A DNA stretch of 64,000 nt, from positions 11,092,755-11,156,754 of the forward strand of contig OZ025217.1 in assembly GCA_964019055.1 (NCBI GenBank). Direction: 5' to 3'. Positions 1 through 10,418 of this stretch are shown here, piece by piece; the first letter of the stretch is position 1; each line of letters opens with the position of its first letter. The position numbers were made by a program, and so were the translations under genes. The stretch comes from Anthopleura xanthogrammica (taxonomy: Eukaryota > Cnidaria > Anthozoa > Actiniaria > Actiniidae). The notes under the pieces are model-generated. The model ran no database searches and was not told the DNA's origin. It saw only the letters and a program-made list of their open reading frames with translations.

Positions 1-290
1 AACAATCACCACCACCTGCAACAATAACAGCATTCAATATAAACAACTAATACGACTATCTGCAAACACCTACATCATCATAACTACTTTCAACAACAAC
101 CATAACACTAGCAACTATCTCTTCATTTTCTCCACCAACATCACAAACAGTCATCTCCACCTTTATCACTAGCAGTAATAACAATCACCATAACAACACT
201 ACTTCTACTTCTTCCGCCATAAAAATCGCCCAACACAATATAACATCAAATAGCCAACCATAAACATTAGCATGATATTGCCAATGCGAA
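1..290. repeat. AAC/ACC/ATC-rich low-complexity tract in a thrombospondin intron
   Basis: An interrupted trinucleotide tract dominated by aac, acc and atc triplets fills the window's left edge up to about 20 bp before the first recognisable exon. No exon is seen in it. It is read as intron sequence of the thrombospondin gene, whose 5' part lies outside the window. Confidence 0.6.
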
Positions 291-312
291 TTATTTTGTC
301 TTAATAATTTAG

Positions 313-3300
313 GTCTGTGAGGACATCGACGAGTGTGCCAATGGCAGAAATGGCGGATGTTCTATTCATTCAGATTGCATCAATACTCAGGTATATTTAA
401 TATTCCTAACACTACAACAGCTTGATCAGTTATTTCCTGCGTAAGAGAGAACTAGCCAAGTCTTTGAGTCCGACTTGCATACTTTGAATTTCAACTTGCC
501 TATAAGGCGAGATTACTAGGAGAAATTTCTGACACAAGTAGAATGTAGCCTTGCGGCGTTTAACCTACAGTGCAGTTTGAAACATGATGCGAGACACGTT
601 GCAGCAATTGTTGCGAAAAATAGAATTCGTTTCTACTTTTGATAACGATTGTGTCTCCGTTGCATCTGGCAAACCTAGTACAGCCAAGCACATACAACCA
701 AAAACATAGCCTTTCGTTTTACAAATATACTACTGACAAATGAAACACTGATGATGTGACAAGATAAAGTGCGCACATTTTCTTATGAATGGGATCTTAT
801 AAACAGATGGTAATAATTTTTTATCCTTGTCGATGTCCAGGGTAGTTATCGATGTGGATCATGTAAACCTGGCTATGATGGTGACTCAACTCGTGAGTGC
901 AGACGGACTTTATTCTGCTCGAATGCTCCAAGGGCAAACCCTTGTGGTAGCCTTGCACAGTGTATACCAAGAAACGATGGGCGAAATTACGAATGCAAGG
1001 TTTGTAGTGTATAAGGTACTGATGTCTTGAACTAAATCCCTAGATGAGGAGGGTTTAGATTTGAAAACTCAAAAATATCTAAATTTAAAATTTGGGGCTA
1101 GGAAAAAAAGAGAACACCACGAAGAGAGACAAGGGGGGAAAAGGAATGCTGTCTTTTACTTTCTTCTCCTCATTCCTATCCATCCCAACGACTACTACCC
1201 CGATCCTCTTTTCTATTAAAGCGTACTATGTAAGCCTCAGAAATTGCCAAAAAACAAATTGCCCAAAAAAATTTTCGGCATATTTTCTTGTGCTGACATT
1301 ATTTAAATTTGAATATGATACATGATTTCGAGCTTGGTATGCAACATACAACAAAACCTTCACCAGCTAGTTTTTTTTAAACAGCTGTGCATAATAATGT
1401 GAACTAGTCAGAAGGTAACATATAACACTTACTATCGACAGTGTAAGCCAGGGTACGGTGGTGATGGAGTTCTCTGCGGAAGAGATACTGACATGGATGG
1501 ATATCCAGACCGAGCACTTAACTGTAAAGGACCAAATTGTGCCAAGGTAAAAACTCTTTGAAGCAAGACTTGTCTGTGGAGGGATGGGAGGAGGATAGTA
1601 AATAAATTGAGAAATGGGATGAGTAAAGCGAAAGGAGAGAGGAGTGGGTTGGCAGCAGCAAATACACCCCTTTCACGTGACGTCAAATCAGCTAAATTTA
1701 GAAGTCAAAACAAAAGAGTTTTAATCTCCTGAGAACTGGAACCTTTTGTATCGTCCTCTAAATTGAGCTGTATTCCACGTGCTGCAAGGGGTCTATAAGT
1801 GGAACGGTTGGGAGGGGTTAAAAAAGCAAGTGCTCAGGGCTTTAGAGCTTTTTAAAGGCTAACCTATAACATTTCAATTTATATCAAGTAAACATTCTAG
1901 ATAATCCATTGCCAACCCACAGCGGAATATCCGGTATTTATCATTTGGAATGAAACTTCCAATTGACCCCAAAAATCACCCCTCCCTGCATACACGATTA
2001 CAAACCAATTGCCAAAGGAAAGGGGGCTGAAGGGAAGCACCGGCCCAGGATACCTCCCTATAGGACATTAGATTCTAACAATAGATTCGGTTGTAGGACA
2101 ACTGTCGTGAAATACCCAATAGTGGGCAGGAAGACGTAGATGGTGATGGTATTGGAGATATGTGTGAATACGATGCTGATGGTGACCGAAAACCGAACGA
2201 TCGGGTAAGAATTTCAGTGGATCCAACCAAACCCCATAGCAATAATATTCTCCCATTTTAGATCGCGTGTCACTCTTTAGAATAAGATTCTTTGTTTGAG
2301 TTGTATCCATATTCACGTGTCTACTCATACGCAACCATTAAATAAAGAAATGATACTCTTGGGAATGACACGTGGTCTGAAATGGTCATTCTTATGAGAA
2401 TAAGATTCTTTGTTTGAGTTGTAACCTTATTCACTTGTCCTCTCATGTGCAACCATTAAACAAAGAGAGGATACTCTAGGGAATGACACGTGTTCTGAAA
2501 TGGAAAAAAAAAACACCGATAAATTAGGTCTATTATTCCAAAAAAGCCAAACCTTATTAAACCAGCCCTTGGGAAAATGACAGGGCTTCTTGTATATAAA
2601 CTGTGTATTGATTTAACATAGGACAATTGCCCAAGTGTGCCCAATGAAGGTCAACAAAATACAGATTCTGATGATATAGGAGACGCCTGTGATAACTGTC
2701 AAACAGTCAATAATCCCGATCAGGAGGACACTGATAAAGATGGCATTGGAGATATGTGTGATGTGGATAGTGATGGAGATGGTAAGAATATAGCCACAAT
2801 AGTCCCCTTCACAGTACCATGCGCCATCTTGAAAGGTTGCCGTGCCTTTGCATCGAAGCGAGACATGAGGTAACTTGCAGTGATAGACAAATGTGAATAA
2901 TTGTCCAAGGTTAAAAGGTCTCTATCATTGCAAGGTCACCTCATGTCTCGCTTCGAAGCAAAGGCACGGCTACCTTTCAAGATGGCGCAGGAAATTGTGA
3001 AGGGTACTATTGATTAAAGAAAACCAGGCAAAGTTGGGTGGATTTGCGGGAGTCCTCAACCTGAGAGGATAAGATTCCAATCAAAAATAACTGTTATTTT
3101 TCCTAGGTATTCTCAACGTACTTGACAATTGTCCAAAGGTTCCAAATCGTGATCAGAAAAATACGGACGGTGATCGTTTGGGCGATGCATGCGATAATTG
3201 CATTAAAGTCAAAAATCAAGATCAGGTAAATCAAAATTGAGTTGAGTTGAAAACCTAGATAATATAATGTGACTTTTTAATTACATGCAACTTTACTCAT

Positions 3301-6300
3301 ATAGACCCCTTGCACGTCACGTCAGAGCAGCTCAATTTGGAGGGCAAAACAAAAGAATTTTAATCTCCTGAGAATTGGAGCCTATTGTTTTGCCCTCCAA
3401 ATTGAGCTGCATTCCGACGTGTTGCAAGTGGTCTATATATGACATCGGGTGTAAGAACAGAACGAACAGCCATAGCCGTCCCGCATCTGAGTCAACGCAT
3501 TAGTAGTTTACATGCCTTGCTTCTCATCTTTGGGGATGGTCTAATTAATTCATTCATTAATAATTGTCTTGGTAGGCCGACAAAGACGGTGATGGTACTG
3601 GAGATGCGTGCGACTATAATCAAGACTAGTAAGTTGTTTTATTACTAATCGATCTCTCAAGGGTGTACAAGTCTTTTGTTTTGAATGCAAATAATCCTAA
3701 CGTAATATTTTTTTCTTCCTTACAGTGATAAAGATGGCGTAGATGACGGTCATGACAATTGCCAACGTAGTCCTAATTCAGCCCAACTGGACACCGATGG
3801 TGATGGACTGGGTAAGGACAAAAAAATAGGATCTTAAGATGGCTATTCGGAGGTCACGTGGTCGATTTCTGAAAGTAATCACGTGAATTTTCAACCAATA
3901 CCAAATGACTTGCGTATCATCCTTTATCAATTATCATCATCTTTAGTATCATAACAATCTAGCTATCAGCCCAGTCATTCAGAACAGTCGCTATCTGTTC
4001 TGTGAATGGTATTACCATGTGACTATTGTTTATCTTCTTTCCTATCTACAGGTGATGTGTGTGATTCTGATGATGACAACGATAGCATTCCTGATTACAG
4101 AGACAACTGCCGATTGGTCAGCAACGTTGATCAGCTAGACACTGACAGTAAGTGCTACTACGAGTAGAAAGAAATATTGCTGAATCTATACCCCCCCCCC
4201 CCCAACCACCACCAGCACCACTACCACCAACACTACCACCGCCATCACCCCTTACCATTACTATCACTACTAGTATTATCACTACCACCATCAACGCCTC
4301 TACCACCACCACTACCACTCTCTACTTTTATCTCAATCTCCATCTCTATCCCCATCATCATTATTATAACTAATATTAACCACTTCCTAACCTTTTCAGA
4401 TGATGGTGTCGGAGATGCGTGTCAGGGTGACTATGATAACGATGGTGTACCAGACGCTGTCGATATTTGCCCATACAACAACAACATAACCAAGACCGAC
4501 TTCAGTTCATTTTTCAACGTTAATTTTGACCCTCTCAGCAAAAGACAAGACTTTCCTCAATGGATAGCAAGTAAAAAGGTATGCATGAAGGTTAAAAATA
4601 TCTTAGTACCCTATATGAATGTCACGTGATCAATATCTGCCATGTTGGATGACATGGGGACCAAGTAAAAAGGTATGCATGAAGGTTAAAAATATCTTAG
4701 TACCCTATGTGAATGTCACGTGATCAATATCCGCCATGTTGGATGACATGGGGACCAAGTAAAAAGGTATGCATGAAAGTTTAAAATATATTAGTACCCT
4801 ATATGAATGTCACGTGATCAATATCCACCATGTTGGATGACATGGGGACCAAGTAAAAAGGTATGCATGAAGGTTTGAAATATCTAAGTACCCTCAATAA
4901 GGACACTATATGAATGTTACATGATCAATCATCCGCCATGTTGGATGGCAAATAGGGATATATATATTACTGACAAAATGAAAACGCTGGCGACTTAACT
5001 TTATCGTATGTTTAACTGTTATAATAGACCCTTTTAGCTTGGGCGTAATTTTTTCCCATTATAGACCACGTGTCATTCCCATGAGTATCATATCTTTGTT
5101 TAATGGTTGTGCATGAGAAGACACATGAATATATGGGTGCAACTCAAACAAAAAATCTTATTATCAAGAGAATGTCACGTGGTCTGAAATAGGAAAGCAT
5201 TATGTCCAAGCTAAAAAGATATATTATACTTCTCTTAGACTTATACTCAAACTATATGATGGAAGTCATGCCTGGCCTCGTGAATTATACCAAGTAAATA
5301 ACTTTATTTGTGTTTTCTTTCTCGCTTTTGTAGGGAAAAGAGGTGCATTTGCGAAAAAACAGCAATATCGGATTGTTTGTTGGTGAGTATTATTGTCATT
5401 ATTATTTAACCAAAAGTACAATACTGATGAAAATAGAATTACAAACTAAGATATTTACAAAGAGTAGCTAAAAACCTAATCGAGCAACAACATCAACTAA
5501 CCAAACAATAGATATATACAGAGAAAATTATAATAGAATATGCAGTTTTGACAACACTTACCAACTGATTGTTGCACAATTTTGTGCTTTTAGCCAAGCC
5601 AAAGTACGAAGATATCGAGTTCAGAGGTACCATGTTTGTCAACACACATCATGATGATGACATCATCGGCTTAGCTTTTGGCTACCAACAATATGGTCAT
5701 TTCTTCCTGTTGTCATGGAAACGAAGAGAACAGACGTACTGGGATATCCGTCCATTCAGAGCAACTGCTAAAACATGGCTGACACTGAAGGTACTTGTGA
5801 CACTGAACAGTGTTGAGTTTTCTTCAGTTTTCTTGATTTTCTATATTTAAAAAACGAACATCCTTTACACTTGCGTTTTGGTTTACCTCACGAGTGAAAA
5901 ACAAACAGCTTGTAATAAACCTTTCAAATGTTTCATATATAATCTCTTCTCCTACCTGCTTCTTTAACGCCATCACAGTGGCTTCCATGCTCTTGGGTCG
6001 AGTTTCTCTTCAAAACGCAAACAGCTTGTCAATAGCCCAGTTTGCCTATTAGTGTCAGAATTCTGGCTTCTAAAGTTAGCAAAAGAATAATTTCATAAGA
6101 AAATTTGATTGACTTTTTGCTAGAAAACCATGTCTTCACGGAAAATTTCATAAATTTTTTGAACTGTACTAAGCTTAATTATCTTAAACTGAACAGACAT
6201 TTTGGCAGTTCAAAAGCTTCCTTTTCACCGATATTTCGTAAACGATGTTCGAAAGAGAGAAAGAAAAAGATATTTTTCATATAAATTTAAAAGAATTCAA

Positions 6301-7934
6301 AGGAAAAGTACTTAATTCTTTTAGTTGAAAGGATACCAAAAGAGAAAGAAAACTTCTCAGTGTTACATGTTAGAGGCTTTGTAGTTGTGGCGGGAAATTC
6401 TAAACGGCCTGAGCGCACGCGTCCAACTGATGGCGGGAAAAGTCGTAGCTAAAAAACCACTTCCGGGTAGCAAAACGAAAAGTAGTTCTGCAAAGATTAT
6501 TCTTGCAGATCTCTTTATTTTGTTAAAAATTCAAATTTCTGAAGTTCGAGGATATGTTTTACATCACATTTTTGCCTATTTTAGTGGTTTTAATAAGTAT
6601 TTGGAGATGGAAATACTTCACAACTTTTAAAAAAGCTCTCGTATATCGAACAAAAGTTCTCACTTCCGGGTATAAAATGAAACAATATGTCAGAATTTTT
6701 TTATCTTTTTGTTGGCCGTTTAATTTTTTGTTCTTGAACGATTGGAATTAAGCTCTAGCTGTTTATAAAAGGATAAATTTAAAGATAATATAAATATTGT
6801 TATTTTCTGCGATCGTTTTCGCTTGCATCCTACAATTCACGCACAACTAGAAAAACCATTAAAATGTTCAGAGAAAAATCCCATTTACTGTTTCGTTTCA
6901 TCTTGAACTGGCTTTTCCAACTCCATATGCTGCATGTATTGTACACTCCACCTAACTTGCTATATTTGATGTGGAACGATATATTAAAAGCTTTTTTTTT
7001 TCAACAGAGAGTTAAATCTAGCTCAGTACCTTCACAAGCGATTCGCAATGCCTTATGGCACACTGGAGAAACAAGCCGTCATGTAAGTCGTAAGCTGTGA
7101 CAAAAATTAACGAAGATAAACAAATTACTAAGGTTTAGTTATTGAAATACTCGCCTTTCTCTTACAGACAAAAGTTTTATGGCAGAAAAAGTTGGGACAA
7201 GGCTGGAAGCCCAAGAAAGCCTACCGATGGGAACTCAAATATACTCCTTCGAATGGATATCTTAGGTAAGGATAAATTCAATAACAAGGGTGGGTCCAAG
7301 GGCTATCCCCCTCCCCATGCAGAATAGGAACATCAAAAAAACAATATTATCCTGTCTTTAAATACATCTTTCTGTCCACAGACTGGTAATGTGGGAAGGC
7401 ACCAGACAGCTTATGGACACAGGCATACTACGAGATCATGAAATACGAGGAGGTCGACTTGGATTCTTCAGTTTCTCACAAAAAGATATCATATGGTCAG
7501 ACCTCCAAGTTCGTTGCATTGGTAAGCCTTACTCAAAGTTGTAAAGGTTTAATTTTGCACAACAATATCTGAAGGGTGTGGCCAAATCCCATTTTGGTGC
7601 CTGGATCCTGGCAAATCCTCATTCCAAGTAATGTAACCTCCCTAAAACCCACTGCCCAATTAAAAATAAAAAAGGAACAGTCTCTCATTAAAGCGCCCTT
7701 GGTAGTGTTTTGTATATGTAGTCAATTGCATAGCGAAGGGAAATTTGGAGGGGGCACCAAATAAAAATTTAATTCATTAACTAAAAATTATAGTTAAAAA
7801 TAAACATTTAAAAACAAACAAACAAATCCTTACCAGAAATTTATAGGAGACATGTGCCCCCTCCCCACACTAGTGTATCTAGTTCTTCTTCTAATACTAA
7901 TGTTCTTAATTTTAAATCAACAGATAAAAGATAA
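313..7934 (+). CDS. THBS: Thrombospondin, 3' part (EGF-like, type 3 repeats, TSP C-terminal domain)
   Basis: Secreted calcium-binding matrix glycoprotein; the 5' end is outside the window. Coding exons: 313-390, 841-999, 1442-1546, 2097-2204, 2622-2781, 3107-3225, 3576-3628, 3726-3811, 4052-4147, 4400-4578, 5334-5382, 5594-5790, 7008-7082, 7168-7265, 7382-7521, and a tentative last exon 7924-7934. All joins keep frame, giving 570 visible residues. The first exons encode a calcium-binding EGF motif (DIDEC) and further cysteine-rich EGF-like sequence. Seven exons then carry type 3 repeats with DxDxDGxGDxCDNC-type motifs. The C-terminal domain shows NALWHTG, LGQGW, YRWEL and LGFFSFSQ with WSDLQVRC, typical of the family. 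No TSR or von Willebrand C module is visible, which fits the subgroup B (pentameric, COMP/TSP4-like) layout. The terminal exon adds only D-K-R-stop after a good acceptor and is followed by AATAAA at 7982, so the gene end is less certain than the domains. Confidence 0.92.
1664..1797. mobile_element. Palindromic MITE, family 1 (about 135 bp)
   Basis: Nonautonomous inverted-repeat element whose two halves are near reverse complements: one arm reads like GACCCCTTGCAGCACGTCGG followed by AATGCAGCTCAATTTGGAGG, and the other is its complement. Family 1 copies elsewhere lie at 3301, 9742, 16605, 22153, 24559, 35265, 40878 and 44611. Ends are flanked by TA in most copies, suggesting a TA target duplication as in mariner-like MITEs (inference). 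This copy is diverged and sits in a thrombospondin intron. Confidence 0.75.
2250..2502. mobile_element. MITE family 2, overlapping double copy
   Basis: Family 2 has inverted arms built around TTTCAGACCACGTGTCATTC and its complement, with a centre resembling AAGATTCTTTGTTTGAGTTG. Here one and a half units lie in tandem inside a thrombospondin intron. Other copies are at 5027, 15950, 26606 and 27826, and fragments near 24132 and 44357. Confidence 0.7.
2798..3011. mobile_element. Palindromic MITE, family 4
   Basis: Inverted repeat with arms containing GCGCCATCTTGAAAGGTTGC and its complement, and ends AATAGTCCCCTTCACAG / CTGTGAAGGGTACTATT-like. It begins 16 bp after the splice donor that follows 2781. 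A second copy is at 41728-41948. Confidence 0.75.
3301..3437. mobile_element. MITE family 1 copy
   Basis: Well-preserved family 1 palindrome with both arms and a central AATTTTAATCTCCTGAGAAT-like junction. It lies in a thrombospondin intron, between the exons ending 3225 and starting 3576. Confidence 0.8.
4188..4345. repeat. Poly-C plus CCA/ATC-rich simple repeat
   Basis: A run of about 16 C is followed by degenerate accacc/atcacc repeats in a thrombospondin intron. Apparent ORFs here (proline-rich or histidine-rich) are by-products of the repeat. Confidence 0.8.
4568..4954 (+). repeat. 94-bp tandem repeat duplicating a splice donor, about 4 copies
   Basis: The unit starts with the last bases of the thrombospondin exon ending at 4578 and its donor (AAGTAAAAAG followed by GTATGC). 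GTATGC recurs at 4579, 4673, 4767 and 4861, an exact 94-bp period. The fourth copy is diverged and carries a short insertion. Each unit also holds GTCACGTGATCAATATC and GCCATGTTGGATG. Confidence 0.88.
5027..5218. mobile_element. MITE family 2, full copy
   Basis: The arms begin ATAGACCCTTTTAGCTTGGG and end with the approximate complement CCAAGCTAAAAAGATATA. The internal sequence matches the family 2 units at 2250 and 15950. It lies in the thrombospondin intron before the exon at 5334. Confidence 0.75.
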
Positions 7935-7939
7935 AAGCA

Positions 7940-8338
7940 TCAGCCATGATTAAAATATAACCAGCTATAGAAAATCAACAAAATAAATGCACAAGAATGG
8001 GCTGTTCCCTCCAATAAATGCTGTTCCACAGATGGAAGTTGTGCATTAAGTAATCTTGGAGTCTCAATGGGTAGCAAGCTCACTTTCACTTCATCCAAGA
8101 CTGAGCACATTCTCAGCTTTGCTGAGGGGGAATTGGAATTAATAAGTATTGCAAAAAAATAGAGTACTGTAGCTATGTGGCAGTTACATTCAAGCATGTT
8201 TAGTGCTAGCAATAGACGTTTCCCAAATTCACTTGAGTGACCACAAAACAATGGCTTCAAGTCAAGATTTGACTTGATAAAATACAGTAACTGCATGGGC
8301 ACATCAGGTCCAACCTCAACTTGGAGCCATTGCTTCAT
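7940..8338 (-). CDS. Unassigned 132-residue ORF
   Basis: I do not recognise this protein. The ORF starts at a good initiation context (CCACC before the ATG) and reads without interruption for 132 codons. It is rich in leucine, with a hydrophobic stretch around residues 55-68 (HIATVLYFFAILI) and another near the C-terminus (CAFILLIFYSWLYF). It lies tail to tail with the thrombospondin gene, and its stop is within a few bases of the proposed thrombospondin terminal exon. It could be an orphan single-exon gene, one exon of a larger minus-strand gene, or a chance ORF. There is no family evidence. Confidence 0.25.
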   Translation of the reverse strand: MKQWLQVEVGPDVPMQLLYFIKSNLDLKPLFCGHSSEFGKRLLLALNMLECNCHIATVLYFFAILINSNSPSAKLRMCSVLDEVKVSLLPIETPRLLNAQLPSVEQHLLEGTAHSCAFILLIFYSWLYFNHG

Positions 8339-8803
8339 GGTGGTACTTTGGCTAATTCAGGAAAAGTTTGTAACACCATATTAAAATAGTGAATTCAAAA
8401 CCATTTTGTAGTTCTCTATATATATATCATGTACAGTATATCTGCATTTTTTTTAGTTTTAACGTATGATGAATATAATTTAGTTAGAGACCCATCATAT
8501 ATTTAGAGATATAAAAACTGATGCAAATAAAGGGGGTCATTGCTTTTCATGTGGAAAGAACATGGGAAACCATCAAAATTTTTGCAAGCTCCTGGGAAAA
8601 TGTGCTTCATGAAAGGTAGAAAATGTCAAGAAAATTTTAGAATGACATACTTCATTTTGCACCCATCCCTCCCCCATAACTAATTAATGGTTCCTTAAGT
8701 TCAGTATACCCCTGATATAGGTTTTTGACAGTAATCAGAGATGGTGTAAGGAAGGGGGTCAACAATTAATCAGTCTAAGTGGAGTAGGTTTACATTAATT
8801 TCA

Positions 8804-9062
8804 AACCTGGCAGAAACAAGTAGACTGCCAGGATTGAGGAGTAGAAAATGATGAGGCTAGTCAGTCATCCCTGATCTGTGGAAAGCTGGCTCTTCCCTTA
8901 GAAGAGTAAAACAATTCTCAATGATGTAAACACAAGTAACAAAGATGAAGCTTGAACAGTGAATGAAAAAAACATAGATCACATCTTTGGATCATGGATG
9001 ACTGACTAGCCTCGTTTTCACCCCCTTTATCCAGGCTGTCTGTTTCTGTCTGCCATGTTCAG
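8804..9062. mobile_element. Foldback MITE with about 70-bp arms
   Basis: The left arm holds ATGAGGCTAGTCAGTCATCC at about 8850 and the right arm its complement GGATGACTGACTAGCCTCGT-like at about 8996. Outer parts (CCTGGCAG...GAAACAAG against CTGTTTCTGTCTGCCATG) also pair imperfectly. Confidence 0.65.
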
Positions 9063-9147
9063 AATAGGTGTATGATGTTTCCTAGAACTACTGATTCTGC
9101 TCAAACTACATGGAGAGAACACAAAACATGTATAAACCCTACAATAT

Positions 9148-9279
9148 AATAAATCCTACGATGCTTTATTTCCCACTTTTGTCGCCAAATTTATTCTTTT
9201 CGATTTCATTCAAAAGAACAATTTTCAAAAGAATAAATTTGATGTCAAATGCAAAAAATAAAGCATTGTGGGATTTATT
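9148..9279. mobile_element. Short palindromic MITE
   Basis: The termini AATAAATCCTACGATGCTTT and AAGCATTGTGGGATTTATT are inverted with few mismatches. Inner segments (CCAAATTTATTCTTTT / AAAAGAATAAATTTG) pair as well, so nearly the whole 132 bp can form one hairpin. Confidence 0.7.
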
Positions 9280-9741
9280 AAAAGGGTCTATACACAAGAA
9301 ATAATCACATCACAATTGGCTAATGCTTTGAAAATTAAGCATAAAATTAGCTAGACTCATGAGTTAAGAATAACAAATGCCAATTATTATTAATTATTAG
9401 AGTGCAGAGCAAATTTAGAAATATTATCCATTCCTTAGGAATAATAGCAGAAATGGATAAACATTTTGTTTACTTTATTATCGTATTTAAGATCGTATTT
9501 TTTAATATTTTAACTAAACAATTTAAAATATATAAAGCTTTTCCTAATGCAGTGCTTTAAGCATACTCATTCACAATATTAATATGAATAAAAGCAACAA
9601 GTGTGTAAAATCAAATAAAAATTGATATATCTTGCATTAGAGAGTTCTACTATTTTGTTGCACATGGGTGTTGTCTTCTTCTATATTTACTCACTTCATT
9701 CTCCCTCTTAAGTTACATTTTTCCTCCAGATTCTATTTAAT

Positions 9742-9823
9742 ACAGACCTCAAGGACAAAACAAAAATAAAATTCAATCACCTGAGAATTAGCTGCATTCC
9801 GACATGCCGCAAGGGGTCTATAG
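9742..9823. mobile_element. MITE family 1, truncated copy
   Basis: Parts of both arms are deleted; the right end GCATTCCGACATGCCGCAAG followed by GGGTCTATAG is intact. Lies in the spacer upstream of the MRPL37 3' end. Confidence 0.65.
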
Positions 9824-9837
9824 GCACCACATACCAG

Positions 9838-10262
9838 TATTTATCAAACCCTGAAAAAAACTTCTGGGCTGATCAAAGTCAGTTTGGGTTTTATGGAGGA
9901 AGAAAATGTGAGAAGTTGGAAATTGGAAAGGAAAGGACCAACCAAATTTGAGACTGTAGACTAAAGCGAAACAAGAGCTTATATTTAATGAGCTCAGAAT
10001 CTCTACTTTTTCTCTCTTCCCCTCATCCACAAACTAGCTCTGACTTTTCATGAGCAAAACTTATCTCATAATCTTCCTTCTGCCAGTTTTTTTTTGGGGG
10101 GAGAGGGGAGGGAAGGGGCTGCAAAACTTAATATTCTTCTGGTACCCCTGTTTTTCTTCCTCCGCTAAACCCAACATACTAAATTTCTATTCAAGATCTG
10201 TGAGTTACCTATGTCCTGACTTTGATCAGCTCAGAGGTTGTTTCAGGCTATCGATAAAATTT
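9838..10262. mobile_element. Two inverted SINE-tail modules
   Basis: A module reading AACCCTGAAA...CTTCTGGGCTGATCAAAGTCAG at about 9845-9890 recurs in opposite orientation at about 10200-10250 (CTGACTTTGATCAGCTCAGA then GGTTGTTTCAGG). These are the same modules as in the tandem arrays at 14152, 28505 and 40190. The pair could fold into a large hairpin. Confidence 0.55.
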
Positions 10263-10418
10263 GAAAGGATTTGAAAGTATAATATTTATGCAAGGTTGCT
10301 GACACAAATTTATAAAAATCTTCACAATTTTTTATTGAAAACACAGGTCCATATACACAATATAATATAATCATTTAAATCACCATGATTGCACATGCAT
10401 TTGCATAACCATCAAATC

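Larger units (their letters stand above)
8339..10418. other. Intergenic spacer, thrombospondin side to MRPL37
   Basis: An AT-rich spacer with several inverted-repeat elements listed separately. On the minus strand AATAAA near 10331-10336 is a plausible polyadenylation signal for MRPL37. No additional gene is recognised. Confidence 0.6.

Noticed and set aside
4177..4629. 150-codon plus-strand ORF
   Set aside because: Only its 4400-4578 part is a real thrombospondin exon; the rest is intron read-through over a C-rich repeat and past the donor.
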